From Streptomyces sp. SM11 (GTDB lineage Bacteria; Actinomycetota; Actinomycetes; Streptomycetales; Streptomycetaceae), in NCBI RefSeq assembly GCF_002910905.1, contig NZ_NEUE01000008.1, positions 1 to 35,206 of the forward strand: a DNA stretch of 35,206 nt, written 5' to 3'. Numbering within the stretch: the first letter of the stretch is position 1; the number at the start of each line of letters is the position of its first letter. The position numbers and the translations under genes are program-made. Shown here piece by piece: positions 7,527-14,440 of the stretch. Below the pieces are notes generated by a model. The model worked only from the letters and a program-made list of their open reading frames with translations, had not been told where the DNA came from and made no database searches.

Positions 7527-8570
7527 ATGTCTCGCAGCATCGATCTCGCAGTGATCCCCGGTGACGGAATCGGCCAGGAAGTCGTGGCCCAGGGCCTCAA
7601 GGTCCTCAACGCTGTCCTCCCGCAGGATGTGAAGCTGGAGACCAAGGAGTACGACCTCGGCGCCCAGCGCTGGCACCGCACCGGTGACACCCTCCCGGAC
7701 GCGGAGCTGGAAGCCCTCAAGAACCACGACGCCATCCTCCTCGGCGCGATCGGCGACCCGTCCGTGCCGTCCGGCGTCCTGGAGCGGGGGCTGCTGCTGA
7801 AGCTGCGTTTCGCCTTCGACCACTTCATCAACCTGCGGCCCTCCAAGCTCTTCCGGAACACCGCGACCCCGCTCGCCGGCCGCCCCGACATCGACTTCGT
7901 CGTCGTCCGCGAGGGTACCGAGGGCCCGTACACCGGCAACGGCGGCTCGCTGCGCACCGGCACCCCCGCCGAGGTCGCCACCGAGGTCAGCCTCAACACG
8001 GCGTACGGCGTCGAGCGCGTGGTCCGGGACGCCTTCGAGCGCGCGGCCGCCCGCCCGCGCCAGAAGCTGACGCTGGTCCACAAGAACAACGTCCTCGTCT
8101 ACGCCGGCCACCTGTGGAAGAACACCTTCGACCGGGTCGCCGCCGAGTACCCGCAGGTCAGCACCGACTATCTGCATGTCGACGCCGCGACGATCTTCTT
8201 CGTCACCCAGCCGGAGCGCTTCGACGTCATCGTCACCGACAACCTCTTCGGCGACATCCTCACCGACCTCGCCGCCGCTGTCTCCGGCGGCATCGGCCTG
8301 GCCGCCTCCGGCAACATCAACCCGACGGGCGCGTTCCCGTCGATGTTCGAGCCCGTCCACGGCTCCGCCCCCGACATCGCGGGGCAGGGCAAGGCCGACC
8401 CGACCGCCACGGTCCTCTCCGTCGCCCTCCTGCTGCGCCACCTCGGTTATGAGGCCGAGGCCGTGCGCGTCGAGGACGCCGTCTCCGCCGACCTCGTGGA
8501 GCGCGACGGTGCTGCCACGCGGACGACCGACGAGATCGGCGACGCCCTCGCGGTACGCGTAGCGAGCTGA
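7527..8570 (+). CDS. leuB: 3-isopropylmalate dehydrogenase
   Basis: Oxidatively decarboxylates 3-isopropylmalate to 2-oxoisocaproate with NAD in leucine synthesis, and can serve the citramalate route with 3-methylmalate. The 347-residue length matches the actinobacterial short type. Visible are [41 protein letters not shown] (substrate Arg residues), [25 protein letters not shown] with the catalytic Lys, [19 protein letters not shown] with the metal-binding Asp residues, and the NAD-binding [20 protein letters not shown]. It is followed by a clear terminator, then ilvE. Confidence 0.96.
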   Translation: MSRSIDLAVIPGDGIGQEVVAQGLKVLNAVLPQDVKLETKEYDLGAQRWHRTGDTLPDAELEALKNHDAILLGAIGDPSVPSGVLERGLLLKLRFAFDHFINLRPSKLFRNTATPLAGRPDIDFVVVREGTEGPYTGNGGSLRTGTPAEVATEVSLNTAYGVERVVRDAFERAAARPRQKLTLVHKNNVLVYAGHLWKNTFDRVAAEYPQVSTDYLHVDAATIFFVTQPERFDVIVTDNLFGDILTDLAAAVSGGIGLAASGNINPTGAFPSMFEPVHGSAPDIAGQGKADPTATVLSVALLLRHLGYEAEAVRVEDAVSADLVERDGAATRTTDEIGDALAVRVAS

Positions 8571-8586
8571 CCCGACGACTCCATTC

Positions 8587-8622
8587 GAAGCCGCCGGGTC
8601 AGCGAAAGCACCCGGCGGCTTC
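8587..8622 (+). terminator. Stem-loop terminator after leuB
   Basis: GAAGCCGCCGGGT (8587-8599) pairs perfectly with ACCCGGCGGCTTC (8610-8622) across a 10-base loop, 16 bases after the leuB stop. There is no long U tract, as is common in Streptomyces. Confidence 0.75.
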
Positions 8623-8681
8623 ACCTGTGCGGCCCCCGGGTGCCACCATCGACCCCTGGACCGCATTCACGCCATTTCGTG

Positions 8682-8720
8682 CACGGCCCCCCGCAAGAGA
8701 TAATCGAACGCGGGGCCGTG
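8682..8720 (+). other. Hairpin upstream of ilvE
   Basis: CACGGCCCC (8682-8690) pairs with GGGGCCGTG (8712-8720) around an A/T-rich loop. It lies just before the likely ilvE promoter and has no U tract. It may be a second terminator isolating ilvE from leuB, but the role is uncertain. Confidence 0.4.
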
Positions 8721-8722
8721 GC

Positions 8723-8750
8723 TTGCGGTAAAGCTCGGACGTCCTAGGAC
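8723..8750 (+). promoter_or_regulatory. Likely ilvE promoter with embedded GGACGTCC palindrome
   Basis: TTGCGG (8723-8728) and TAGGAC (8745-8750) are spaced by 16 bases, a fair Streptomyces vegetative promoter. The spacer contains GGACGTCC (8737-8744), which shares the GGA-nn-TCC core of the palindrome near 6996 in front of the leuB region. Joint control of the two loci is therefore possible but inferred. Confidence 0.4.
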
Positions 8751-8826
8751 CTGACCGAAAAGCGTCGGGCAGAGACGGTCGTGAGCGCGGTCCATCACAC
8801 ACAAGACCGGTGAAGGACACGCACTC

Positions 8827-9930
8827 ATGACGACGCCCACGATCGAGCTCAAGCCCTCCTCGAACCCGCTGTCCGACGCGGAGCGCGAGGCGATCCTGGT
8901 CAACCCCGGATTCGGTCGGCACTTCACCGACCACATGGTGACCATCCGCTGGACCGAGGGCCGCGGCTGGCACGACGCCGAGCTGGTCCCCTACGGCCCG
9001 CTGTCGCTGGACCCGGCCAACATGACCCTGCACTACGCGCAGGAGATCTTCGAGGGGCTCAAGGCCTACCGCCAGCCCGACGGCACGGTCGCCTCCTTCC
9101 GCCCCGACGCCAACGCCCGGCGCTTCCAGCGCTCGGCCGCCCGGCTCGCCATGCCCGAGCTGCCCGTCGAGACGTTCATCGCGGCGTGCGACGCCCTGGT
9201 GCAGCAGGACAAGGCGTGGGTCCCGTCGCACGGCGGCGAGGAGTCCCTCTACCTGCGCCCGTTCATGATCGCCGCCGAGGTCGGGCTCGGCGTGAAGCCG
9301 GCCAACGAGTACCTCTTCCTGGTCATCGCCTCGCCCGCCGGCGCCTACTTCCCCGGCGGTGTGAAGCCGGTCTCCATCTGGCTCTCGGAGAACCGGGTCC
9401 GCGCCGTCCCCGGCGGCATGGGCGATGCCAAGACCGGCGGCAACTACGCCGCCTCCCTCCTCGCCCAGGCCGAGGCCGCCGCGCACGGCTGCGCCCAGGT
9501 CGCCTACCTCGACGCGGTCGAGCACAAGTGGGTCGAGGAGCTCGGCGGCATGAACCTCTACTTCGTGTACGCCCAGGAGGACGGCTCCAAGAAGATCATC
9601 ACGCCCACCCTCACCGGCTCCCTCCTCGCCGGCGTCACCCGTGACTCGCTCCTCAAGGTCGCCCGCGACCTCGGTTACGGCTCCGAGGAGGGTCGAATCT
9701 CCATCGACCAGTGGCGCGACGACACCGCGAAGGGCTCCCTCGTCGAGGTCTTCGCCTGCGGCACCGCCGCCGTCATCACCCCCGTCGGCCTGGTGAAGTC
9801 CGAGGGCGGCGAGTGGACCCAGAGCGGGGGCGAGCCCGGCGAGGTCACCATGAAGCTGCGGGAGCGCCTTCTCGACATCCAGCGCGGTGTCGTCGAGGAC
9901 ACCCACGGCTGGATGCACCCGCTCGGCTAG
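8827..9930 (+). CDS. ilvE: Branched-chain amino acid aminotransferase
   Basis: PLP-dependent transamination of the 2-oxo acids of leucine, isoleucine and valine with glutamate, the last step of synthesis and first of degradation. The 367-residue length fits the longer class IV aminotransferase type of actinobacteria and eukaryotes. Markers are [18 protein letters not shown], the PLP Lys in [52 protein letters not shown] and [18 protein letters not shown] 8827 follows GAAGGA at good spacing. It appears to be a single-gene unit with its own promoter and terminator. Confidence 0.96.
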   Translation: MTTPTIELKPSSNPLSDAEREAILVNPGFGRHFTDHMVTIRWTEGRGWHDAELVPYGPLSLDPANMTLHYAQEIFEGLKAYRQPDGTVASFRPDANARRFQRSAARLAMPELPVETFIAACDALVQQDKAWVPSHGGEESLYLRPFMIAAEVGLGVKPANEYLFLVIASPAGAYFPGGVKPVSIWLSENRVRAVPGGMGDAKTGGNYAASLLAQAEAAAHGCAQVAYLDAVEHKWVEELGGMNLYFVYAQEDGSKKIITPTLTGSLLAGVTRDSLLKVARDLGYGSEEGRISIDQWRDDTAKGSLVEVFACGTAAVITPVGLVKSEGGEWTQSGGEPGEVTMKLRERLLDIQRGVVEDTHGWMHPLG

Positions 9931-9948
9931 GGTCTTCCGTTCGGATCA

Positions 9949-9983
9949 GGCCGCGCCCGGCTCGTCGCCCGGTGCGGCCTTTT
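9949..9983 (+). terminator. Intrinsic terminator after ilvE
   Basis: GGCCGCGCCCGG pairs with CCGGTGCGGCC, with a small mismatch, and is followed by TTTT (9980-9983). Confidence 0.8.
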
Positions 9984-10028
9984 CCGTACGCGGACAATTG
10001 AGCGTCGCTCGAAGAAGCCATGGGAGTC

Positions 10029-10070
10029 TTCCACACGGCCTTGCGCTCTGGTTAGAGTGACGCTCTAACC
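10029..10070 (+). promoter_or_regulatory. Agmatine deiminase promoter overlapped by a TetR-type operator
   Basis: GGTTAGAG (10050-10057) and CTCTAACC (10063-10070) form perfect arms around TGACG. The left arm contains TAGAGT (10053-10058), a good -10 hexamer, with TTCCAC 18 bases upstream as a possible -35. A repressor bound here would block polymerase. A TetR-family gene lies immediately downstream of the deiminase, making it the obvious candidate (inferred). A smaller palindrome GAGCG-T-CGCTC is at 10000-10010. Confidence 0.65.
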
Positions 10071-10092
10071 GTCAGTCGTTCCAGGAGTCCTC

Positions 10093-11124
10093 ATGCCAGC
10101 CGCCCCCACCTCCTTCCGCATGCTCCCCGAGTGGGCTCCCCACGAGCGCACCTGGATGGCCTGGCCCGGGCCCAACCCCACCTTCGCCTCCGACGCCGAG
10201 CTGGAGGAGGCCCGCCGTGCCTGGGCCGCCGTCGCACGGGCCGTGCGCCGGTTCGAGCCGGACACGATGGTCGTCGGGCCCGGTCAGGAGGAGGGGGCGG
10301 CGGATCTCCTCGGCTCCGACGTCGAGCTGGCCGTGCGGCCGCTCGACGACGCCTGGATGCGGGACATCGGGCCCACCTTCGTCACCGACGGCCGCATGCT
10401 CGCCGCCGTCGACTGGACCTGCAACGGCTGGGGCGCCCAGGGGTGGGCCCGCTGGGAGAGCGACCAGCACATCGCCCGGGCCGTCGCCGAGCTGGCCGGC
10501 GTCCCCGCCCACAGCTCCCCGCTCGTCAACGAGGGCGGCGCGATCCACGTGGACGGCGAAGGCACCGTCCTGCTCACCGAGACCGTCCAGCTCGGCAAGG
10601 AGCGCAACCCCGGCTGGAGCAGGGAGCAGGTCGAGGCCGAGATCCACGCCCGCCTCGGCACCGAGAAGGCCATCTGGCTGCCGCGCGGGCTGACCGGCGA
10701 CTACGGGACGTACGGCACGCTCGGCCATGTCGACATCGTCGCCGCCTTCACCCGCCCGGGTACCGTCGTCGCCCATGTCCAGCCGGACCCGGCCCACCCC
10801 GACCACGAGGTCACCCGCGAGAACCTGGCGGTCCTGCGCGCCGCCACCGACGCCAGGGGCCGCCGCCTGGAGGTCGTCGAGGTGCCCGCACCCACCGTGC
10901 TGCGCGACGAGGACGGTGAGTGGGTCGACTACTCCTACATCAACCACTACCTCTGCAACGACGGCGTGGTCCTCTGCGCCTTCGACGACCCGCGTGACGA
11001 GGAGGCCGCCGCGATCTTCCGGGGGCTCTTCCCGGACCGTACGGTGTCCCTCGTCGACGCCCGTACGATCTTCGCCGGTGGTGGAGGCATCCACTGCATC
11101 ACCCAGCAGCAGCCGAAGATCTGA
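10093..11124 (+). CDS. aguA: Agmatine deiminase (Porphyromonas-type peptidyl-arginine deiminase family)
   Basis: Hydrolyses agmatine to N-carbamoylputrescine and ammonia, linking arginine decarboxylation to putrescine. The 343-residue protein has the guanidino-modifying enzyme fold. Near the start is MLPEWAPHERTWMAWPG; then PLDDAWMRDIGPTF with the substrate Asp, NEGGAIHVDGEG, GTLGHVDIVAAF with the catalytic His and Asp, and the nucleophilic Cys in AGGGGIHCITQQQP. ATG 10093 follows CAGGAG. No polyamine neighbour is present, so N-carbamoylputrescine hydrolysis must be encoded elsewhere. A TetR gene follows after a 77-base repeat-rich spacer. Confidence 0.93.
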   Translation: MPAAPTSFRMLPEWAPHERTWMAWPGPNPTFASDAELEEARRAWAAVARAVRRFEPDTMVVGPGQEEGAADLLGSDVELAVRPLDDAWMRDIGPTFVTDGRMLAAVDWTCNGWGAQGWARWESDQHIARAVAELAGVPAHSSPLVNEGGAIHVDGEGTVLLTETVQLGKERNPGWSREQVEAEIHARLGTEKAIWLPRGLTGDYGTYGTLGHVDIVAAFTRPGTVVAHVQPDPAHPDHEVTRENLAVLRAATDARGRRLEVVEVPAPTVLRDEDGEWVDYSYINHYLCNDGVVLCAFDDPRDEEAAAIFRGLFPDRTVSLVDARTIFAGGGGIHCITQQQPKI

Positions 11125-11181
11125 ACCCCAACCCCAACCCCAACTCCAACCCGAGCCCGAGCCCGAGCCCGAACCCGAACC
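11125..11181 (+). repeat. Hexanucleotide tandem repeat between aguA and tetR
   Basis: About nine to ten 6-base units occupy most of the spacer. The first are AACCCC copies, drifting to AGCCCG and then AACCCG. The units keep period 6 throughout. Such low-complexity tracts can change copy number by slippage. Here that would alter the spacing between the two genes but not their frames. Confidence 0.85.
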
Positions 11182-11201
11182 GCTTCCGAAAGTCCGGTCC
11201 C

Positions 11202-11816
11202 ATGCCCGCCGCCCCCCGTCGCACCCACCAGGCCGCCCCGCCCCGCGAGGACGTCCTCGCCGCCGCCATGGCCACCATCGCCGAGCGCGGGCTCGACGGG
11301 CTGACCATGGCCGGGCTCGGGCGGGAGGTGGGGATGAGCAGCGGGCACCTGCTGTACTACTTCCGCACCAAGGACGAACTGCTCCTCCAGACACTGGAGT
11401 GGAGCGAGCGGCGCCTCGGGGCCGAGCGCGGCGCTCTGCTCGCCCGGCCGGGAACGGCCCGGGAGCGGCTGGATGCCTACCTCGACCTCTATCTGCCCGT
11501 CGGCCACCGCGACCCCCACTGGACGCTCTGGCTGGAGGTCTGGGGCCGCTCGCGGAACGCCGACGACGACGCCCGCGGCCGGCAGGCCGCGATCGAGGGG
11601 GTCTGGCACCGCGACCTGGTGGCGCTGCTCGCCGAGGGGATCTCGCGGGGCGAGTTCCGGCCGGTGGACGCCGAGCGGTTCGCCGCCCGGCTGCGGGCGC
11701 TGCTCGACGGGTTCAGCATCCATGTGACGGTCGGGATCCCGGGGGCGGGACGCGAGCAGGTGCTGGCACAAGCCGCGGAGTTCCTCGACGAGACGCTGAC
11801 GCGGAGCCCCGCGTGA
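11202..11816 (+). CDS. TetR/AcrR-family regulator (BetI-like), probable aguA regulator
   Basis: A 204-residue TetR-type repressor. The N-terminal HTH spans roughly residues 15-60, with AAMATIAERGLDGLTMAGLG, REVGMSSGHLLYYFRTKDEL. The ligand domain includes HRDPHWTLWLEVWGRSRNAD and ALLAEGISRGEFRPVDAERF, close to the BetI-type C-terminal family. ATG 11202 lacks a strong ribosome site, so translation may depend on readthrough from aguA. A perfect TetR-style palindrome overlaps the aguA promoter, which suggests autoregulated control by agmatine or another amine (inferred). Confidence 0.88.
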   Translation: MPAAPRRTHQAAPPREDVLAAAMATIAERGLDGLTMAGLGREVGMSSGHLLYYFRTKDELLLQTLEWSERRLGAERGALLARPGTARERLDAYLDLYLPVGHRDPHWTLWLEVWGRSRNADDDARGRQAAIEGVWHRDLVALLAEGISRGEFRPVDAERFAARLRALLDGFSIHVTVGIPGAGREQVLAQAAEFLDETLTRSPA

Positions 11817-11817
11817 A

Positions 11818-11833
11818 CACCGCGCTCGCGGTG
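11818..11833 (+). terminator. Compact palindrome just after the tetR stop
   Basis: CACCGCG and CGCGGTG flank CT, two bases after the TGA. It is terminator-like but has no U tract. Confidence 0.35.
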
Positions 11834-11907
11834 CCCGTGACCCACGGTGCGGCACGAGTGCGACCAGCGTCACGACCGCATCCTGAGACACCGCCGTCAT
11901 GGAGCCG

Positions 11908-11979
11908 ATGCTGTGCGAGAATTCTGCCGTGTCCTCGTTCGTCATGATTATTGGCAGCAGGCGCGCCGGTCCGCAGTGA
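11908..11979 (+). CDS. Putative cimA leader peptide with tandem rare Ile codons
   Basis: A 23-residue reading frame, MLCENSAVSSF then VMIIGSRRAGPQ, ends at a TGA that lies inside the base of the next hairpin. Val-Met-Ile-Ile is encoded GTC ATG ATT ATT; ATT is rare in this genome, where ATC dominates. Paired rare codons of the controlled amino acid are the hallmark of ribosome-mediated attenuators. The start is uncertain: ATG 11899 is also in frame, and ATG 11944 would give an 11-residue version. It precedes citramalate synthase, which feeds isoleucine synthesis. Too short to identify by sequence alone; the call rests on context. Confidence 0.6.
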   Translation: MLCENSAVSSFVMIIGSRRAGPQ

Positions 11980-12010
11980 CCGTCCCGTACCACCACGTAC
12001 GGCGCGGTCA
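11977..12010 (+). promoter_or_regulatory. Leader hairpin overlapping the leader-peptide stop codon
   Basis: TGACCGTCCCGTAC (11977-11990) pairs with GTACGGCGCGGTCA (11997-12010) with one mismatch and one G-U pair, around loop CACCAC. The stop codon of the leader peptide forms the stem base, so a ribosome that finishes translation should melt the stem. Its 3' arm (12002-12009) can alternatively pair with GACCCGCGC near 12021-12029, offering mutually exclusive folds. Confidence 0.6.
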
Positions 12011-12034
12011 TCGTGCCCCAGACCCGCGCGCAGA

Positions 12035-12060
12035 CCTCTCGCACCCGCGAGGGGTTTTTT
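12035..12060 (+). terminator. Attenuator terminator in the cimA leader
   Basis: CCTCTCGC (12035-12042) pairs with GCGAGGGG (12047-12054) around ACCC and is followed directly by six T residues, then CGTTTT. It is the most canonical intrinsic terminator in the window. It stands 135 bases before the cimA start rather than after a gene, as expected for transcription attenuation. Confidence 0.8.
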
Positions 12061-12066
12061 CGTTTT

Positions 12067-12154
12067 CCGGCCCGCACCCGGGCCGGGGCGGCGCGCGCGG
12101 GATGATGAGGGCAAGTGGAGCCGGGGGCTGTTCCGGGTTTCCCCGAACAGCCCC
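12067..12154 (+). other. Two further hairpins between the attenuator and cimA
   Basis: CCGGCCCG/CGGGCCGG (12067-12086, 4-base loop), and GGGGCTGTTC/GAACAGCCCC (12124-12154), extended inside by GGG/CCC after a mismatch. Neither has a U tract. They could shape the leader RNA, pause polymerase or stabilise the mRNA 5' end. The role is unknown. Confidence 0.45.
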
Positions 12155-12195
12155 AGACCGTCCGGATCCACTCATCCGACAGGAGCCAGATCAGC

Positions 12196-13803
12196 ATGAC
12201 CACCAAGGCCAACGCCACCGACGACAGTTTCCACGTCTTCGACACCACACTGCGCGACGGTGCTCAGCGTGAGGGCATCAACCTGACGGTCGCCGACAAG
12301 CTGACCATCGCCCGCCATCTGGACACTTTCGGTGTGGGGTACATCGAGGGCGGCTGGCCGGGGGCCAACCCGCGCGACACGGAGTTCTTCGCCCGCGCCC
12401 AGCAGGAGGTCACGTTCGAGAACGCCCAGCTCGTGGCGTTCGGCGCGACCCGCAGGGCCGGCGGCAGCGCGGCCGACGACCCCCAGGTGAAGGCACTCCT
12501 GAACTCCGGCGCCCCGGTGATCACGCTGGTGGCCAAGGCGCACGACCGCCATGTGGAGCTGGCCCTGCGCACCACTCTGGCCGAGAACCTGGAGATGGTC
12601 CGCGACACCGTCTCCCATCTGTGCGAGCAGGGCCGCAGGGTCTTCGTGGACTGCGAACACTTCTTCGACGGCTACCGCGCCAACGCCGAGTACGCCAAGT
12701 CCGTGGTCCGTACCGCGTACGAGGCGGGCGCCGAGGTCGTCATCCTCTGCGACACCAACGGCGGCATGCTCCCCGCCCAGGTCCAGGCCGTCGTCTCCAC
12801 CGTCGTCGCCGACACCGGCGCCCGGCTCGGCATCCACGCCCAGGACGACACCGGCTGCGCCGTCGCCAACACCCTGGCCGCGGTGGACGCCGGCGCCACC
12901 CACGTCCAGTGCACGGCCAACGGCTACGGCGAGCGGGTCGGCAACGCCAACCTCTTCCCGGTCGTCGCCGCCCTGGAACTCAAGTACGGCATGAAGGTGC
13001 TGCCCGAGGGCGCGCTCGCCGAGATGACCCGTATCTCGCACGCCATCGCCGAGGTCGTCAACCTCACCCCCTCCACCCACCAGCCGTACGTGGGCGTCTC
13101 GGCCTTCGCCCACAAGGCCGGGCTGCACGCCTCCGCCATCAAGGTCGACCCCGACCTCTACCAGCACATCGACCCCGAGCTGGTCGGCAACACCATGCGG
13201 ATGCTGGTCTCCGACATGGCGGGCCGCGCCTCCATCGAGCTGAAGGGCAAGGAGCTCGGCATCGACCTCGGCGACGACCGCGCCCTGGTCGGCCGGGTCG
13301 TGGAACGGGTCAAGGAGCGCGAACTCCAGGGCTACACCTACGAGGCCGCCGACGCCTCCTTCGAGCTGCTGCTGCGCGGGGAGGTCGAGGGCCGGGCCCG
13401 GCGCTACTTCCGTACGGAGTCCTGGCGGGCCATCGTCGAGGACCGCCCCGACGGCACCCACGCCAACGAGGCGACCGTGAAGCTCTGGGCCAACGGGGAG
13501 CGGATCGTCGCCACCGCCGAGGGCAACGGCCCGGTCAACGCGCTGGACCGGGCCCTGCGCGTCGCCCTGGAGCGGATCCACCCCCAGCTCGCCAAGCTGG
13601 AGCTGGTCGACTACAAGGTCCGCATCCTGGAGGGCCGCACCGGCACCGAGTCCACCACCCGGGTGCTCATCACCACGGGCGACGGCACCGGCGACTGGGC
13701 GACCGTGGGGGTCGCCGAGAACGTCATCGCCGCCTCCTGGCAGGCGCTGGAGGACGCGTACACCTACGGACTGCTGCGTGCGGGCGTGGAGCCCACGGAG
13801 TAG
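12196..13803 (+). CDS. cimA: Citramalate synthase (2-isopropylmalate synthase family)
   Basis: Condenses pyruvate with acetyl-CoA to (R)-citramalate, the threonine-independent entry to isoleucine. The 535-residue protein opens with the catalytic FDTTLRDGAQREGINLTVAD, then YIEGGWPGANPRDTEFFARA, DCEHFFDGYRANAEYA, CDTNGGMLPAQVQ and HAQDDTGCAVANTLAAVDAG with metal-binding His residues. GYGERVGNANLFPVVAALE and SAFAHKAGLHASAI follow. ELQGYTYEAADASFELLL marks the linker to a LeuA-type dimer domain (about residues 400-530), the allosteric region. GWPGANP is characteristic of CimA rather than LeuA. ATG 12196 follows AGGAG; an in-frame upstream ATG at 12115 falls inside leader hairpin sequence and is rejected. 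The upstream attenuator suggests control by isoleucine supply. Confidence 0.93.
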   Translation: MTTKANATDDSFHVFDTTLRDGAQREGINLTVADKLTIARHLDTFGVGYIEGGWPGANPRDTEFFARAQQEVTFENAQLVAFGATRRAGGSAADDPQVKALLNSGAPVITLVAKAHDRHVELALRTTLAENLEMVRDTVSHLCEQGRRVFVDCEHFFDGYRANAEYAKSVVRTAYEAGAEVVILCDTNGGMLPAQVQAVVSTVVADTGARLGIHAQDDTGCAVANTLAAVDAGATHVQCTANGYGERVGNANLFPVVAALELKYGMKVLPEGALAEMTRISHAIAEVVNLTPSTHQPYVGVSAFAHKAGLHASAIKVDPDLYQHIDPELVGNTMRMLVSDMAGRASIELKGKELGIDLGDDRALVGRVVERVKERELQGYTYEAADASFELLLRGEVEGRARRYFRTESWRAIVEDRPDGTHANEATVKLWANGERIVATAEGNGPVNALDRALRVALERIHPQLAKLELVDYKVRILEGRTGTESTTRVLITTGDGTGDWATVGVAENVIAASWQALEDAYTYGLLRAGVEPTE

Positions 13804-13819
13804 CCCGGCCGGACCACAT

Positions 13820-13863
13820 CGCGCGAGAGCCGCCGCCCGGCGCCGGGCGGCGGCTCTCGCGCG
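13820..13863 (+). terminator. 44-base perfect palindrome terminator after cimA
   Basis: Twenty-two bases (13820-13841, starting CGCGCGAGAG) are exactly reverse-complemented in 13842-13863. An RNA hairpin would need to open a few central pairs as a loop. It starts 16 bases after the cimA stop and has no U tract. Confidence 0.75.
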
Positions 13864-13995
13864 TTCAGAGGTGAACACATAACGCTCCCTGCCTGGTGGG
13901 CGGACGGGTCCGGACGTCCACCGGTGCCGACGGCCTGCCCGTCACCCGCGTCGTGGAGCGTGACCTTCCCCGTACCGCGACCGGCCCGTACCGCG

Positions 13996-14290
13996 ATGGA
14001 CCGGGAGATCACCCCTGCCGAACTCGCGGCCCGCTCGTGCGGTTGCGGCGCGACCACGCGTTCCCGGCCGTCATCACGGAGAACGGCGCCGCCGTCGTCG
14101 CCGTCCAGGCGCAAGGGGGGGCGACGTCCGGGGCCACTTCGCCCGCTCGCTCCTGGACGACTTCGACCGGCCTACGGCTGCGCCCAACGATTCCGCGTCG
14201 TCCGCGTCGACCACGACACCCGGGCCCGCACGCCCAAGAGCAGCGCCAAGTGGTACTGCGGCACGATCCGCCGCACCCGCGACGACATCG
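13996..14290 (+). pseudogene. Decayed small ORF, possibly a Phd/YefM-like antitoxin
   Basis: Coding-like pieces in three frames run in order: MDREITPAELAAR from ATG 13996; then FPAVITENGAAVVAVQAQ in a second frame; then DVRGHFARSLLDDFDRP after the G7 run at 14115-14121; and HDTRARTPKSSAKWYCGTIR further on. The first two fragments resemble the start and the beta-strand of Phd-type antitoxins (I-T-P-x-E-L, then V-t-x-N-G-x-x-V-A-v). The match is weak and I saw no toxin partner. Bases 13864-13995 hold nothing I recognise. Confidence 0.3.
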
Positions 14291-14390
14291 CGCAACGCAC
14301 CAGAGAGCCGCGTAGCGCACCAGAGCTCCGCGTAACATGCCAAGCCATCACGCAGCGCACCAAAGTGCCACGTAGCGCACCAAGAACCGT
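14291..14390. repeat. Five tandem 20-bp units upstream of the GH3 gene
   Basis: Units start at 14291, 14311, 14331, 14351 and 14371 with exact 20-base spacing. The consensus is CGTAGCGCACCAxAGxxCCx; units 1, 2, 4 and 5 are close and unit 3 (CGTAACATGCCAAGCCATCA) is more divergent. A partial sixth copy (GACGCACCGG) follows at 14391. There are no spacers, so this is not a CRISPR array. The position 50-150 bases before the GH3 start suggests regulator binding sites or the relic of a repetitive peptide. Confidence 0.8.
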
Positions 14391-14425
14391 GACGCACCGG
14401 TACGTCCACGAACTCGCCCCCGAGG

Positions 14426-14439
14426 AGAGAGCGCTCCCG
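14426..14439. promoter_or_regulatory. CebR-like box between ribosome site and start of the GH3 gene
   Basis: The 14 bases AGAGAGCGCTCCCG contain the intact core GAGCGCTC of the CebR operator TGGGAGCGCTCCCA (11 of 14 positions match). CebR is the LacI-type cellobiose-responsive repressor of Streptomyces cellulolytic genes. Presence directly before a beta-glucosidase start makes it meaningful, though the flanks match only partly. Confidence 0.5.
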
Positions 14440-14440
14440 C

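Noticed and set aside
11125..11181. Hexamer repeats considered as a telomere or chromosome end
   Set aside because: Streptomyces ends are palindromic hairpin-rich sequences, not simple hexamers, and intact core genes continue on both sides.
12115..12195. Upstream ATG extension of cimA
   Set aside because: The extra 27 codons cover a leader hairpin and lack a ribosome site; ATG 12196 has AGGAG and starts at the usual distance from the FDTTLRDG motif.
14291..14400. Tandem array considered as a CRISPR
   Set aside because: Units are contiguous with no unique spacers, are only 20 bases and diverge among themselves; no cas genes are present.
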